DNA from: Idiomarina piscisalsi
Lineage (GTDB): Bacteria; Pseudomonadota; Gammaproteobacteria; Enterobacterales; Alteromonadaceae
Reading direction: 5' to 3'
DNA length: 64,000 bases
NCBI RefSeq assembly: GCF_002211765.1
Contig: NZ_CP022133.1
Span: 2,418,001-2,482,000, forward strand
Under the pieces are notes generated by a model, which did not search any database, was not told the DNA's origin, and was given only the letters and a program-made list of their open reading frames with translations. The position numbers and the translations under genes were made by a program. Positions 1-9,015 of the stretch are shown here, piece by piece (the stretch's first letter is position 1; the number at the start of each line of letters is the position of its first letter).

Positions 1-472
1 ACGCCGTCATCATCGAGGCTTCCGGCGAGGAAATTTCGTTGCCGTGAACCCCGTACGACAACCATATACTGCCTGGTAGCTCGTTAATCAGTTTTTCTGC
101 TTGACTGCGGCTCGTTTTACGCGGATCCGCCAGGGACTGCATGCCTTGGATAAAACCGTCGAAGTCAGCAATGTTCTCTTCGCTGGAGATAACCGCATAA
201 TATAATGTACGACCTTCCCAACTCTCGCCGTACTCCAACAGCTTCACCTGCTTAGGATACGCCGCTTTTAAAGCCTCAAAATAGCGACTCATGTCCGTCG
301 GGCTGGTGATTTTGGTACCTATTGGATAACCAAGCACCTGTTCGACCGTTACTTTCGAATCGGCATAGTTGGCTTCAGGTAGCAGTGAGCTTTCTCCAGC
401 CAGTTGCTGGGCATGTGAGGGAAAAACAAACCAAGAAGCGGCGACAAGAGCCGCAATTTTGAGACTGCGCAT
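1..472 (-). CDS. M14-family zinc carboxypeptidase, N-terminal part (cut by window start)
   Basis: Translating the minus strand from 472 gives 157 residues that run off the window edge. The N terminus looks like a Sec signal peptide (MRSLKIAALVAASWFVFPSHA), so the enzyme is probably periplasmic or secreted. Near the cut end is YGVHGNEISSPEA, the H-x-x-E zinc-binding motif of M14 metallocarboxypeptidases; the second zinc His and the catalytic Glu lie outside. I chose the ATG at 472 over the one at 478 because an AGGA sits 6 bases upstream of it and directly abuts the other. It is divergent from mltC. The family removes C-terminal residues from peptides; the substrate is unknown. Confidence 0.8.
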   Translation of the reverse strand, partial: MRSLKIAALVAASWFVFPSHAQQLAGESSLLPEANYADSKVTVEQVLGYPIGTKITSPTDMSRYFEALKAAYPKQVKLLEYGESWEGRTLYYAVISSEENIADFDGFIQGMQSLADPRKTSRSQAEKLINELPGSIWLSYGVHGNEISSPEASMMTA

Positions 473-578
473 GATCATTCCTGTTGTTCAGTGCACTTTT
501 AAGAGTGCCTAGGGTTTCTTTTTATGTCCCCCTAATGTAAAAGCTTGAACAAGGGAAGTGAAGCTCAATTTAGGCGCT

Positions 579-1769
579 ATGAATAAAAAGACTCAAATAA
601 CCACGCTGCTGGCGGCTATAGCCACAACGCTAATTCTGGCCGGATGCCAAATAACACCTAATAACGTAAAACGCGTGCTCAATTCCGGCGTGCTTAGCGG
701 TAACGACCCAACCGCCGTAGTGGAATCTATGGCACGTGAACGTTTGCAAAGCTACCGCAACAACCCACAACTGCTTGTTAGCGACATTGAGGACTTACGC
801 GAGGCTTTGCGTGACCTGCGTGCTGTTGCTGAGGCCATTTGGGGTGACGAGGAAAATACGGTTCCCAGCGCGAAAAAGTACGTTAAATACAGCGATAACT
901 TTCATGCCAAAGCTGTGGTCGACTTTGAGCAGGGGATACTGACTGTTGCTACTCTGCATGACAGTGCCACCAAAACTCAGACTCGACAAAAGCTGCAAGC
1001 GGCAATCGTGCGTACATTGCTAACACCGTCAGATTTAACAGCAGTCGATATATTTACGGCCAAAGAGTCGCAGGGCTCTGGCAAGCCATTTTTAAGCGGC
1101 CAAGTCGTCGACCATGATGGTGTCGTGGTTGAATACCAATGGCGAGCGAATCGTTTTGCGGAATATTTAGTAAAGAATAAGCTTCAGGTTCGTCAGGCCA
1201 AGGACACAGATGTTTACGAGGTAAGAATCCCACTTGTCGACGAGCATAAGTCACTACGAAAGCACCAATATTCAGGCTACGTTATAGCCGCCGCACAACG
1301 GTATAAGGTTGAACCTGAACTAATTTACGCCATTATTGAAACGGAAAGCAGTTTTAATCCTTATGCAGTGAGTCATGCAAATGCCTATGGTTTAATGCAA
1401 GTTGTCCCCTCTACCGCCGGTCGAGACGTGTTCGAGCGTATTCGAAAAATACCAGGACAGCCCACTTCTCGACAGCTGTTTGATCCTGCACAAAATATCG
1501 ACATTGGCAGCGCGTACCTGCATATATTAAAGACTCAGTATTTAAAGGGTGTTTCACACCCGACTAGCCGAGAGTATGCTATTGTTTCAGCCTACAACGG
1601 CGGCGCCGGTAATGTATTAAAAACATTTTCCAGCAACCGCAGCCGTGCTTTACAAATAATAAACCGGAGCCAACCTGGGCTTGTGTACCAGGATTTAACA
1701 TCGAAACATCCGTTGGCAGAAAGTCGTCGTTATTTAGAAAAAGTCATGTACTTTAAGCAGAACTACTGA
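579..1769 (+). CDS. mltC: Membrane-bound lytic murein transglycosylase C
   Basis: A 396-residue lipoprotein. The signal peptide ends in the lipobox LILAGC with the lipidated Cys at residue 23, which fits the ATG at 579. An upstream in-frame GTG (558) has a Shine-Dalgarno-like AAGGGA only one base away and would lengthen the signal peptide. The N-terminal half is the MltC-specific domain (DUF3393). The C-terminal half is an SLT lysozyme-like domain with the catalytic Glu in ETESSFNPYAVS, then AYGLMQVVPSTAG and AYNGGAGNV. Family role: cleaving the MurNAc-GlcNAc bond of peptidoglycan to leave 1,6-anhydro-MurNAc ends, from the outer membrane. Length and domain order match E. coli MltC. Confidence 0.93.
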   Translation: MNKKTQITTLLAAIATTLILAGCQITPNNVKRVLNSGVLSGNDPTAVVESMARERLQSYRNNPQLLVSDIEDLREALRDLRAVAEAIWGDEENTVPSAKKYVKYSDNFHAKAVVDFEQGILTVATLHDSATKTQTRQKLQAAIVRTLLTPSDLTAVDIFTAKESQGSGKPFLSGQVVDHDGVVVEYQWRANRFAEYLVKNKLQVRQAKDTDVYEVRIPLVDEHKSLRKHQYSGYVIAAAQRYKVEPELIYAIIETESSFNPYAVSHANAYGLMQVVPSTAGRDVFERIRKIPGQPTSRQLFDPAQNIDIGSAYLHILKTQYLKGVSHPTSREYAIVSAYNGGAGNVLKTFSSNRSRALQIINRSQPGLVYQDLTSKHPLAESRRYLEKVMYFKQNY

Positions 1770-1807
1770 CTCCCCCTAAACATGCACATTTAATCGGAAA
1801 GGAAGTA

Positions 1808-2212
1808 ATGACCCGAGAGCTATTCATTAAGATACTTTGGCGATCACTTGCTGCATTTTTTGTATTGCTGGGGTTAATTGGAATCGCGTTACCAGTTATG
1901 CCGACAGTTCCGTTTCTCATTGCTGCGCTGTGGGCTGCCAGTAAGGGCTGGCCAAGACTCGAGTCATGGTTAATCAACCACCCTAAGTACGGCCCAGATA
2001 TTCAGGCATGGCGGGAGTATCGCGTTATTAAAAGACGTTCTAAAGTATATGCCCTAATCATGATGGCTTGTGGTTATATAGTCCTGTGGCTATTTGTTCC
2101 TCAAGTCGCAAGTTGGCTAAAAGTAACCGTAGGGCTTATTTTACTTACCGTCGGAAGTTGGTTAGTTAGTCGCCCAGAGTCCCCACCTAAAACAACAACT
2201 GATTCCTCTTAA
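1808..2212 (+). CDS. YbaN-like DUF454 inner-membrane protein
   Basis: 134 residues with hydrophobic segments near residues 12-45 and two more around 75-120. The family signature around GLIGIALPVMPTVPFL, followed by ASKGWPRLESWLINHPKYGP, marks DUF454 (E. coli YbaN). Its function is not established. GGAAAGGAAG lies just before the ATG. It follows mltC by 38 bases on the same strand and may be cotranscribed with it. The C terminus is a short polar tail. Confidence 0.85.
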   Translation: MTRELFIKILWRSLAAFFVLLGLIGIALPVMPTVPFLIAALWAASKGWPRLESWLINHPKYGPDIQAWREYRVIKRRSKVYALIMMACGYIVLWLFVPQVASWLKVTVGLILLTVGSWLVSRPESPPKTTTDSS

Positions 2213-2231
2213 ATTAATAAAAGGAAGAACT

Positions 2232-2245
2232 TTGATCTAAGTCAC
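2232..2245 (+). promoter_or_regulatory. Weak FNR-like half site upstream of hemN
   Basis: TTGATCTAAGTCAC has a perfect left FNR half (TTGAT) and a poor right half (GTCAC instead of ATCAA). hemN is an FNR target in several gammaproteobacteria, so the placement 70 bases before the ATG is suggestive. The best -10-like hexamer (TAATAT, 2278-2283) puts the site centre near -51, not the usual -41.5. Treat as tentative. Confidence 0.25.
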
Positions 2246-2314
2246 CTGCTGCGGAACTGTGCAAGTGGCCTCAGTGTTAATATACGCAGAGGTTAGTCTG
2301 AATTTGAGGTTCAT

Positions 2315-3676
2315 ATGTCAGTTATTAGGTGGGACAAAAAGTTAATTGCTAAATACAATATTAATGGTCCCAGGTACACATCGTATCCAACGGCATTAAT
2401 GTTGTCTGAACAGTTTTCTCAAGATCGCATCGCCAATGCACTGAAAACCGCCGGCGATGAGCTGTGCTTATACCTGCATTTGCCGTTTTGTCATAAGCTC
2501 TGCTATTACTGCGGCTGCAACAAGGTCATTACCCGCCATCAGCATAAAGCGGACAAATATTTAGACTACCTCGCACAAGAGATGGCGATGTATCAGCCAT
2601 TAGTTAAAGACAAGAAAATTCGTCAAATTCACTTGGGTGGCGGAACGCCCACCTTTTTGACCGAAGAACAGCTGACACGACTGATGGACTTGGTTCATCA
2701 GCACTTTACCTTTGCCGAAAACCCAGAGGTGAGTATTGAGATAGACCCGCGCAGCTGCAGTGATGAGAAACTTCGCCATTTGCGTGAGTTAGGCTTTAAC
2801 CGTGTTAGTTATGGCGTACAAGATTTTGATAAAAAAGTACAAATTGCCATTAACCGTGTGCAGGATGTCGACCTCATTGCACGTCAGTTACAACTCAGCA
2901 AAGAGCTGGGCTTTGACTCAATTAACCTCGACTTAATTTATGGCCTGCCATACCAGCGTCCGGAAACCTTTAAGAAGTCGATAGAGCAAGTGATTGAAAT
3001 GGACCCCGATCGCATTTCCGTATTCAGCTACGCGCACCTACCACAACGGTTTGCCGGACAGAAGAAGATACCGGAAGAGTCCATTCCACAACCGTCAGTA
3101 AAGTTGAGCTTGCTGGAGCAAGCCATCACTCAACTTAGCGATGCCGGCTATCAATTCATTGGCATGGACCACTTTGCGAAAAAAGAAGACGGCTTGGCCA
3201 TAGCCCAACGCGAAGGTCGATTACAGCGTAACTTCCAGGGGTACACCACAGATGGTCAGGACGCACTACTGGGCTTAGGCGTGTCCTCTATTAGCCAGGT
3301 TAACGGAGTGCTATGGCAGCATGAAAAAGAGTTACCGGCTTACTACAAAATGATAGATAGCGGACAAAAGCCGATTGTCAAAGGCATGGCATTAACCGAC
3401 GAAGACAAAGTGCGTGCAGCACTTATTTCACAAGTCATCTGCCACTTTGAGCTCGATATAGAAGCCTTTAAAGCCGAATGGAATATCGACGACTTCTGGG
3501 CGCACTTTGCTGAAGCCATACCGCTACTGAAGCCATTCATAGAAGACGGTTTGGTCGACGTATCCGACAAAAAGCTCCGCGTCACAGAATTAGGTCGCCT
3601 CTGGGTACGCAGCATTTGCGCCTGTTTCGACGAATACCTGGACCACGGTCAGAATCGCTACTCTAAAGTGGTTTAG
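2315..3676 (+). CDS. hemN: Oxygen-independent coproporphyrinogen III oxidase
   Basis: A 453-residue radical SAM enzyme that decarboxylates coproporphyrinogen III to protoporphyrinogen IX without O2, in cytoplasmic haem synthesis. The N terminus NINGPRYTSYPTA is typical of true HemN rather than the HemW-like paralogue. The 4Fe-4S/SAM motif C-x3-C-x2-C is at residues 59, 63 and 66, with a further Cys at 68 as in E. coli HemN. GGGTPTFL (SAM binding) and the C-terminal HemN domain follow. Length agrees with E. coli (457). It stands alone; an imperfect FNR half site lies upstream. Confidence 0.96.
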   Translation: MSVIRWDKKLIAKYNINGPRYTSYPTALMLSEQFSQDRIANALKTAGDELCLYLHLPFCHKLCYYCGCNKVITRHQHKADKYLDYLAQEMAMYQPLVKDKKIRQIHLGGGTPTFLTEEQLTRLMDLVHQHFTFAENPEVSIEIDPRSCSDEKLRHLRELGFNRVSYGVQDFDKKVQIAINRVQDVDLIARQLQLSKELGFDSINLDLIYGLPYQRPETFKKSIEQVIEMDPDRISVFSYAHLPQRFAGQKKIPEESIPQPSVKLSLLEQAITQLSDAGYQFIGMDHFAKKEDGLAIAQREGRLQRNFQGYTTDGQDALLGLGVSSISQVNGVLWQHEKELPAYYKMIDSGQKPIVKGMALTDEDKVRAALISQVICHFELDIEAFKAEWNIDDFWAHFAEAIPLLKPFIEDGLVDVSDKKLRVTELGRLWVRSICACFDEYLDHGQNRYSKVV

Positions 3677-3699
3677 CGGGGAGGCGCTCTCTTCGGGCA

Positions 3700-3793
3700 G
3701 GGCATCTGTTACCAGAGAGACGCCGTGAACCCATCCATGGGGGCTTGGGTGGCGCCATCCTTGGCGCCACACACTCTCTGATAACAGATACCC
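3700..3793. repeat. Intergenic inverted repeat with 20-bp arms (possible MITE/REP-like element)
   Basis: Arms at 3700-3719 and 3774-3793 pair at 18 of 20 positions (GGGCATCTGTTACCAGAGAG against the complement of CTCTCTGATAACAGATACCC). Inside lie a second dyad, GGCGCC at 3751-3756 and 3763-3768, and a CCATGG core. It fills the space between the convergent hemN and nhaD genes. No T-tract follows either side, so a simple terminator is not the best reading. Only one copy is in this window, so dispersal cannot be judged here. Confidence 0.55.
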
Positions 3794-3819
3794 AACCCGT
3801 CGACGCTTTTTCCCGCTAA

Positions 3820-5253
3820 CTAAATATGGAACGTTGCTTCGTTCAGCCACAGGTGCAGCAGTATGCTGGCTATGTAGCCTAGTGCAATCACCGGTGTCCA
3901 CTTTAGGTGTGAGGCAAAGGTATAATAACCGCGGGCTTGACCCATCAGCGCAACGCCGGCGGCTGAACCAATGGATAGCAAGCTACCACCGGTACCTGCG
4001 GTGAGGGTAATGAGCAGCCACTGCCCGTGTGACATGTCGGGTTCCATCGACAGTACCGCAAACATAACAGGGATGTTATCGATAACGGCGGACACTACCC
4101 CCAAAATACTGTTTGCCAGGGTGGCGCTCATTCCGCCATATAATGATTCAGACAACAAGCTCAAGTAGCCCATAAAACCTAAACCACCAACGCACAACAC
4201 AATGCCGTAGAAAAACAACAAGGTGTCCCATTCGGCGCGTGATACACGGCTAAAGACGTCGAAAGGTACCACACCACCTAGTTGCTCCAGACGTTTTTGG
4301 TCACCCGCTCGCTCGGCCATGGCGCGCTTACGCGCTAAGGAGCCTGGTAAAGTCATACGCAGGAAATAGCCAAAGAACTGCAGGTAACCCAGACCCATCA
4401 TCATGCCCAATACCGGCGGTAAGTGCAGCCAAATGTGGCAGGTGACCGCTGTTGCAACAGTAAACAGAAACAGACCGGTAATACGCAGCGCGCCACGTTT
4501 CAGCTCGACTTCGGTATGCAACGTCGTCGGCTTCTTATTTTCTATAAAGAAACTCATGATAAGCGCTGGTATTAAATAGTTCGCCACTGACGGCAGGAAC
4601 AACCGCAAAAATTCAGTAAACGTCACTTGCCCGGCTTGCCAAACCATCAGCGTGGTAATGTCACCAAACGGGCTAAAAGCGCCACCGGCGTTGGCCGCAA
4701 TAACAATACTGACACAGCACAAGGCAACAAATTTTTTGTCGTCTTGTGCCACTTTCATTACCACGGCACACATCAACAGTGCGGTTGTCAGGTTGTCAGC
4801 AACAGGAGAAATAAAGAAGGCTAAAATACCCGTTATCCAAAACAACTTGCGGTAGCTGAAGCCCTTCTTCAAAAGCCAGGCGCGCAAGGCGTCGAATAAG
4901 CGCCGCTCTTCCATCGCATTGATATAAGTCATTGCCACCAGCAAGAAGAGCATCAATTCAGCAAACTCTAACAAGTTATGTCGAAATGCTGACTCCGCTA
5001 AAGCCGCATGCTCCCCGGTATAGACAACGCCAATGAGAATCCAGATAACGCCGGCGGCAACCAGCACTGGTTTGGATTTTCTCATATGGAGCTTTTCTTC
5101 GCCCATCACTAAAATGTAGGCGAGAGCGAAAATAATTAAGGCGGCGTAGCCAACGGTGGAAGAGGTTAAATCGATACGGTCAGCAGAGGGCTCTGCTGCC
5201 AGTACTGATACCGAAAATAACAGGGAAATGACGGTAAGCAGTAATTTTGTCAT
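3820..5253 (-). CDS. nhaD: NhaD-type Na+/H+ antiporter
   Basis: About 477 residues with a cleavable-looking N-terminal signal (MTKLLLTVISLLFSVSVLAAEP), as in Vibrio NhaD, followed by about a dozen membrane segments of the ion transporter (IT) superfamily. Family-typical stretches include FFISPVADNLTTALLM, GGAFSPFGDITTLMVWQ and SAVIDNIPVMFAVLSM. NhaD exports Na+ (and Li+) in exchange for H+ at alkaline pH and fits a marine or halophilic host. The ATG at 5253 is preferred; an in-frame TTG 18 bases upstream adds six residues before the signal peptide. It converges with hemN. Confidence 0.92.
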   Translation of the reverse strand: MTKLLLTVISLLFSVSVLAAEPSADRIDLTSSTVGYAALIIFALAYILVMGEEKLHMRKSKPVLVAAGVIWILIGVVYTGEHAALAESAFRHNLLEFAELMLFLLVAMTYINAMEERRLFDALRAWLLKKGFSYRKLFWITGILAFFISPVADNLTTALLMCAVVMKVAQDDKKFVALCCVSIVIAANAGGAFSPFGDITTLMVWQAGQVTFTEFLRLFLPSVANYLIPALIMSFFIENKKPTTLHTEVELKRGALRITGLFLFTVATAVTCHIWLHLPPVLGMMMGLGYLQFFGYFLRMTLPGSLARKRAMAERAGDQKRLEQLGGVVPFDVFSRVSRAEWDTLLFFYGIVLCVGGLGFMGYLSLLSESLYGGMSATLANSILGVVSAVIDNIPVMFAVLSMEPDMSHGQWLLITLTAGTGGSLLSIGSAAGVALMGQARGYYTFASHLKWTPVIALGYIASILLHLWLNEATFHI

Positions 5254-5552
5254 GGCGCTGATTGAGCGCAAGCTATGCCGAGCTACATAACTTGCACCAA
5301 CTCTCCTTGTCGGTTAATGGTTAAAAAGTGTTTGATCATGCCAGCCTGAATTTGGAATGCGAGCGGAGAATACCACAAAATCAATTTTTTAATGCACTAA
5401 AAAATAGGAAATTAAACTCCCTCTTTGCAGGTAGATATATCAAATTCAACTACATGACATAACTCTATATCAGACTGTAAGAGAAGTGATGGAAAAGCTG
5501 GCACGCCGCACTGAAATGATCTTACGACGTAACAGCTTAATGTAACTGGCTA

Positions 5553-6191
5553 TTAAGTGAGTTGATAAACTTGCTCTGTCACCGGGTTATCTTCCGGCTT
5601 CTCACCATTGACGATACCTTCATCAGACTCGAGTTGCTCAATACTAAAGCGCTGACCAAACCCCGATTCCACTTCGCCTTCACTGACCGAAAATGGAGGG
5701 CCTTCCCGGAATCCCGCAGGATACTGCAAGGCTATTAGTAACCCCTGAGCGCGTTCAGGCAACTGCTCGCTTAACTGCTTCACGTAGTGTCGACGCATTT
5801 CCGGCGGTAACGCCACCATGGCAGCTCGATCATACCAGGCATCCACATCGGCTAGATCTTTGCCAGTCAACTCAAAGAAATCCCCCACCCAAATGACCAG
5901 CTCATCCAGTGCGTATTCTTTGAACTTACCTTTTTGCGATATGGTCGGCGTTAAGCCGTTGTCATTGAAAAACTGCTGTACCGCAAGGTCGCTCAGCTCT
6001 ATACCAAACACCCGGTAGCCGTTGTCTAATAACCACAGCATATCGTTTGATTTACCACACAGCGGCACAAATACCGTCGCACCCGGCTTGGCGACTTTCT
6101 TAAAATAGCGCCGCAGCATCTCGTGAGCTTCCGGGCGGTGAAAGCCAATTTGCTGATTTTCCCATCGTTCATGCCAAAAGCTGGCTTCCAT
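5553..6191 (-). CDS. tpm: Thiopurine S-methyltransferase family protein
   Basis: A 212-residue class I SAM methyltransferase. It opens with the Tpm signature (MEASFWHERWENQQIGFHRP) and continues with the SAM-binding FVPLCGKSNDMLWL and FGIELS. Bacterial Tpm proteins methylate thiopurines, and some methylate inorganic selenium or tellurium species; the native substrate here is unknown. It is divergent from narX with about 200 bases between. Length matches the family. Confidence 0.93.
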   Translation of the reverse strand: MEASFWHERWENQQIGFHRPEAHEMLRRYFKKVAKPGATVFVPLCGKSNDMLWLLDNGYRVFGIELSDLAVQQFFNDNGLTPTISQKGKFKEYALDELVIWVGDFFELTGKDLADVDAWYDRAAMVALPPEMRRHYVKQLSEQLPERAQGLLIALQYPAGFREGPPFSVSEGEVESGFGQRFSIEQLESDEGIVNGEKPEDNPVTEQVYQLT

Positions 6192-6389
6192 GACGACTCC
6201 TTTTTTAAAACCGCTTACTACCCTTAAAAATTTTCTCGTAGGGTGCCTGTAATGTTAAAAAAGATCCAGTCTCACTCTGCCCGTTATTAAACGCCGCTCC
6301 TAAGCCCCCAAATTTATTAGCCGTTGTTTACCTACCCACTGCTGCTATATCATTGGACTGGAATTTTGGGAACACAACGCTGGTTATTT

Positions 6390-8186
6390 ATGCTACGCAA
6401 TGCATCAATCATTAATGTCTTTCGAGTATCCCTTGCGATTATTGCGATTGCCGCTAGCGCATCTTCTTTAACGGCTTTCTGGCTGTTGGATAGTTCAACT
6501 CAAAATACCAAGCTTATTAATATTACCGACTCCATACGCATTAACACCTATAAGTTCACCACTAGGCTTACCAATAACCAAAACGAACAAGCTCATTCGA
6601 CTGCAGAGAAGATTCAGAGCTTGTGGGAAAAGTATCTTTCAAGCACCCGTTCATCTGGAGCTAGCGAAGAGTTCGAGACCCACGCAACTAAAATCAATCA
6701 GAATTGGCAAAGTATTATTAGAGACATTCAAAACAAAGGTTTCACTCAACTATCTATTGACGACTTACAGCGAATTGACTTTTACATAGACGATCTCGAC
6801 CAGCTCGTTAAGATGCTTCAGGATAATTCAGAACAAAGAATGGGGGCTGTCTGGGTTTCTTTGGCATTCGCGCCACTCGTTATTGTCCTAATGTTCTTTT
6901 TTTTACTAACTGTACTAAAACTAAAAATCGATGAACCACTGACGCATTTGCTCTCAGTGTCTAAACGCTTAGTTCGAGGCGATTTTACAGTAAAATCACA
7001 GCTCAACAATAATGATAAAATTGGTCAGCTGTCTTGCGCGCTGAATAAAATAGCAGAAACCGTCAGTTATTTTTATGGCGGTCTTGAGCGTCGTGTTAAG
7101 CAGCAAACTGAGGAACTTTCGCGTAAAAACAAGGTGCTCTCTTTTTTGTACGACACTGCCCACTCTATTATCGAAAACGGCTACGATTACAACAATTACC
7201 AAGAAGCCATCGAAAGGCTTTACGAAGTAAGCGAAGTTGACGACATTGAGCTGTGTCTGCTGACCGAAGAAGGGAACCGCCCATTCCTGCAATTGCAGCC
7301 ACGCCCAAATTCTCATGAGCCCTGTGAAGCCGGCGACTGCGCCACCTGTATAAAAGCCGGCCCGGGTGCGTCGGTTATTGAGGACAAAATGGTCTATCGC
7401 TTTGTGTTGAAACGCGAAGACCAAAATTACGGTGTGCTCATTGTACGCTGCGACCCAACAGAACCACTGGCCACCTGGCAGCAACAGCTGATGAGCTCAA
7501 CCGCCGACCAACTGGCCTTATCGCAAAGTCTTAAATCAGAAGAAGAGCAAGTGCGCCGTCTGGCACTGATGCACGAGCGTACCGTTATTGCGCGTGAGCT
7601 CCATGACTCTCTGGCGCAGGCACTGTCGTACTTAAAAATTCAGGTTACGCGACTGCACAAAGCCGTCGACAAAAATGACCGTGACACCATTGACGATGTG
7701 AGCAACGAACTGCGCGAAGGCCTGAACGCCGCCTACCGCCAGTTGCGTGAACTGCTGACCACCTTCCGCCTGAAAGTCGACGGCTCTGGCCTATACAACG
7801 CGCTGCAAACCACGGTGAAGCAGTTCTCCGAACAAAGCGACATGGCCATTAACTTGGACTATCGCCTGAACAATATTCCATTGGCGCCGCACGAAGAAAT
7901 TCATCTGCTACAGATTATTCGGGAAGCCAGTCAAAATGCGATAAACCACAGCGAAGGCACCGAAGTCAGCATTACGTTGTCACAACCAAGCGGACAAGAC
8001 GTTGAGCTGCACATTCGTGACAACGGCATTGGCCTGCCTGAAAACACCGAGAAAATTAACCACTACGGTCTGGCAATTATGCAAGAGCGCAGCCGCAACC
8101 TCGGCGGCGACATTCGTCTGCAACGACTCGAAAGCGGTGGCACCGAAGTCTTCTTTACCTTTACTCCGGATTATTTGTTGCAATAA
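6390..8186 (+). CDS. narX: NarX-family nitrate/nitrite sensor histidine kinase
   Basis: 598 residues from the ATG at 6390; a longer TTG start at 6324 looks unsupported. Order: membrane helix near residues 8-30, a periplasmic domain opening with a P-box-like TDSIRINTYKFTTRL, a second helix near 160-180, HAMP, a GAF-like central module with a Cys cluster (PCEAGDCATCIKAG), then the HisKA_3 domain with the phospho-acceptor H405 in ARELHDSLAQ. The HATPase carries REASQNAINHS and DNGIGLPE. NarX senses nitrate and nitrite in the periplasm and phosphorylates NarL. Its likely partner starts 6.6 kb downstream at 14797. The first third is visibly more AT-rich than the rest. Confidence 0.9.
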   Translation: MLRNASIINVFRVSLAIIAIAASASSLTAFWLLDSSTQNTKLINITDSIRINTYKFTTRLTNNQNEQAHSTAEKIQSLWEKYLSSTRSSGASEEFETHATKINQNWQSIIRDIQNKGFTQLSIDDLQRIDFYIDDLDQLVKMLQDNSEQRMGAVWVSLAFAPLVIVLMFFFLLTVLKLKIDEPLTHLLSVSKRLVRGDFTVKSQLNNNDKIGQLSCALNKIAETVSYFYGGLERRVKQQTEELSRKNKVLSFLYDTAHSIIENGYDYNNYQEAIERLYEVSEVDDIELCLLTEEGNRPFLQLQPRPNSHEPCEAGDCATCIKAGPGASVIEDKMVYRFVLKREDQNYGVLIVRCDPTEPLATWQQQLMSSTADQLALSQSLKSEEEQVRRLALMHERTVIARELHDSLAQALSYLKIQVTRLHKAVDKNDRDTIDDVSNELREGLNAAYRQLRELLTTFRLKVDGSGLYNALQTTVKQFSEQSDMAINLDYRLNNIPLAPHEEIHLLQIIREASQNAINHSEGTEVSITLSQPSGQDVELHIRDNGIGLPENTEKINHYGLAIMQERSRNLGGDIRLQRLESGGTEVFFTFTPDYLLQ

Positions 8187-8201
8187 GTTGAGTTTTAATC
8201 T

Positions 8202-8951
8202 CTAAAACGGCAGTGGCAGTTTCACTGTGCGCCCGCCGTCGACGGTAATCACTTGGCCCGTGATAAACGAGGCGGCGTCGCTGGCTAAAAAAGCCACGAT
8301 ATTTCCAATGTCACTTGGGGTGCCGGTTCTTCCGATTAAGTGTTGTTTCGTGAGTTCTCTCAATGCTTGCTTCGGGTCTGGTTGAGACTGGATATAATTG
8401 CTGTTTAGGTCAGAGTCTATCCAACCCGGTGCGATGGCATTACAACGAATATTGTCCTTACCCAAGTCGACAGCAAGTGCGCGAGTAAAACCATGGACGC
8501 CGGCTTTAGAGGCACAATACGCCGTATGGAATGAGTTCGCTGCATGGCCCTCAATTGAGCCGATATTGATAATGCAGCCACCGCCTTTGCGACGCATTTG
8601 TGGCAATAAGGCTTTGGCTAAAAAAATGGGCGCGCGCAGATTGATGGCCATCATGGTATCCCACTCGTCCTCGGTCATCTCTTCTAACGACCGTTCAAAC
8701 ATGATGCCTGCATTGTTAACCAGTATATCGGCACCGCCAAAATAGTGCTCTGCGGCTTTGGCAATGTTAGTCGGCGCATCTCGATGGCTCAGGTCAGCTT
8801 CTACCCACTGTACATTGGGATTATTGCTCAGAGGCGGCTCTAACGGTTGTCGTTGGGCAACCAGCACCTTAACGTTGGCCGCTAACAGTTGTTCCGTGAT
8901 ACCGCGACCAATGCCCCGGCCTCCGCCAGTGACTACCGCTACCTTACTCAT
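8202..8951 (-). CDS. Short-chain dehydrogenase/reductase (SDR)
   Basis: 249 residues of a classical SDR: the nucleotide-binding TGGGRGIGRG at the N terminus, NNAGIM, the active Ser in NIGSIEG, and Tyr and Lys in YCASKAG. The C terminus GQVITVDGGRTV is typical of FabG/glucose dehydrogenase-like members. These are cytosolic NAD(P)-dependent oxidoreductases; the substrate cannot be told from sequence. It converges with narX (15 bases apart) and faces the same way as the regulator downstream. Confidence 0.85.
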   Translation of the reverse strand: MSKVAVVTGGGRGIGRGITEQLLAANVKVLVAQRQPLEPPLSNNPNVQWVEADLSHRDAPTNIAKAAEHYFGGADILVNNAGIMFERSLEEMTEDEWDTMMAINLRAPIFLAKALLPQMRRKGGGCIINIGSIEGHAANSFHTAYCASKAGVHGFTRALAVDLGKDNIRCNAIAPGWIDSDLNSNYIQSQPDPKQALRELTKQHLIGRTGTPSDIGNIVAFLASDAASFITGQVITVDGGRTVKLPLPF

Positions 8952-9015
8952 CTTTCCGTCCCTCTTTATAACAACCTAATGTATGACTAACTGGGCAACC
9001 ATTCTGCAATAGCCA

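Noticed and set aside
6996..7484. 162-residue open frame on the minus strand within narX
   Set aside because: It lies antisense to conserved HAMP and GAF coding sequence, has no ribosome site and no recognisable domain.
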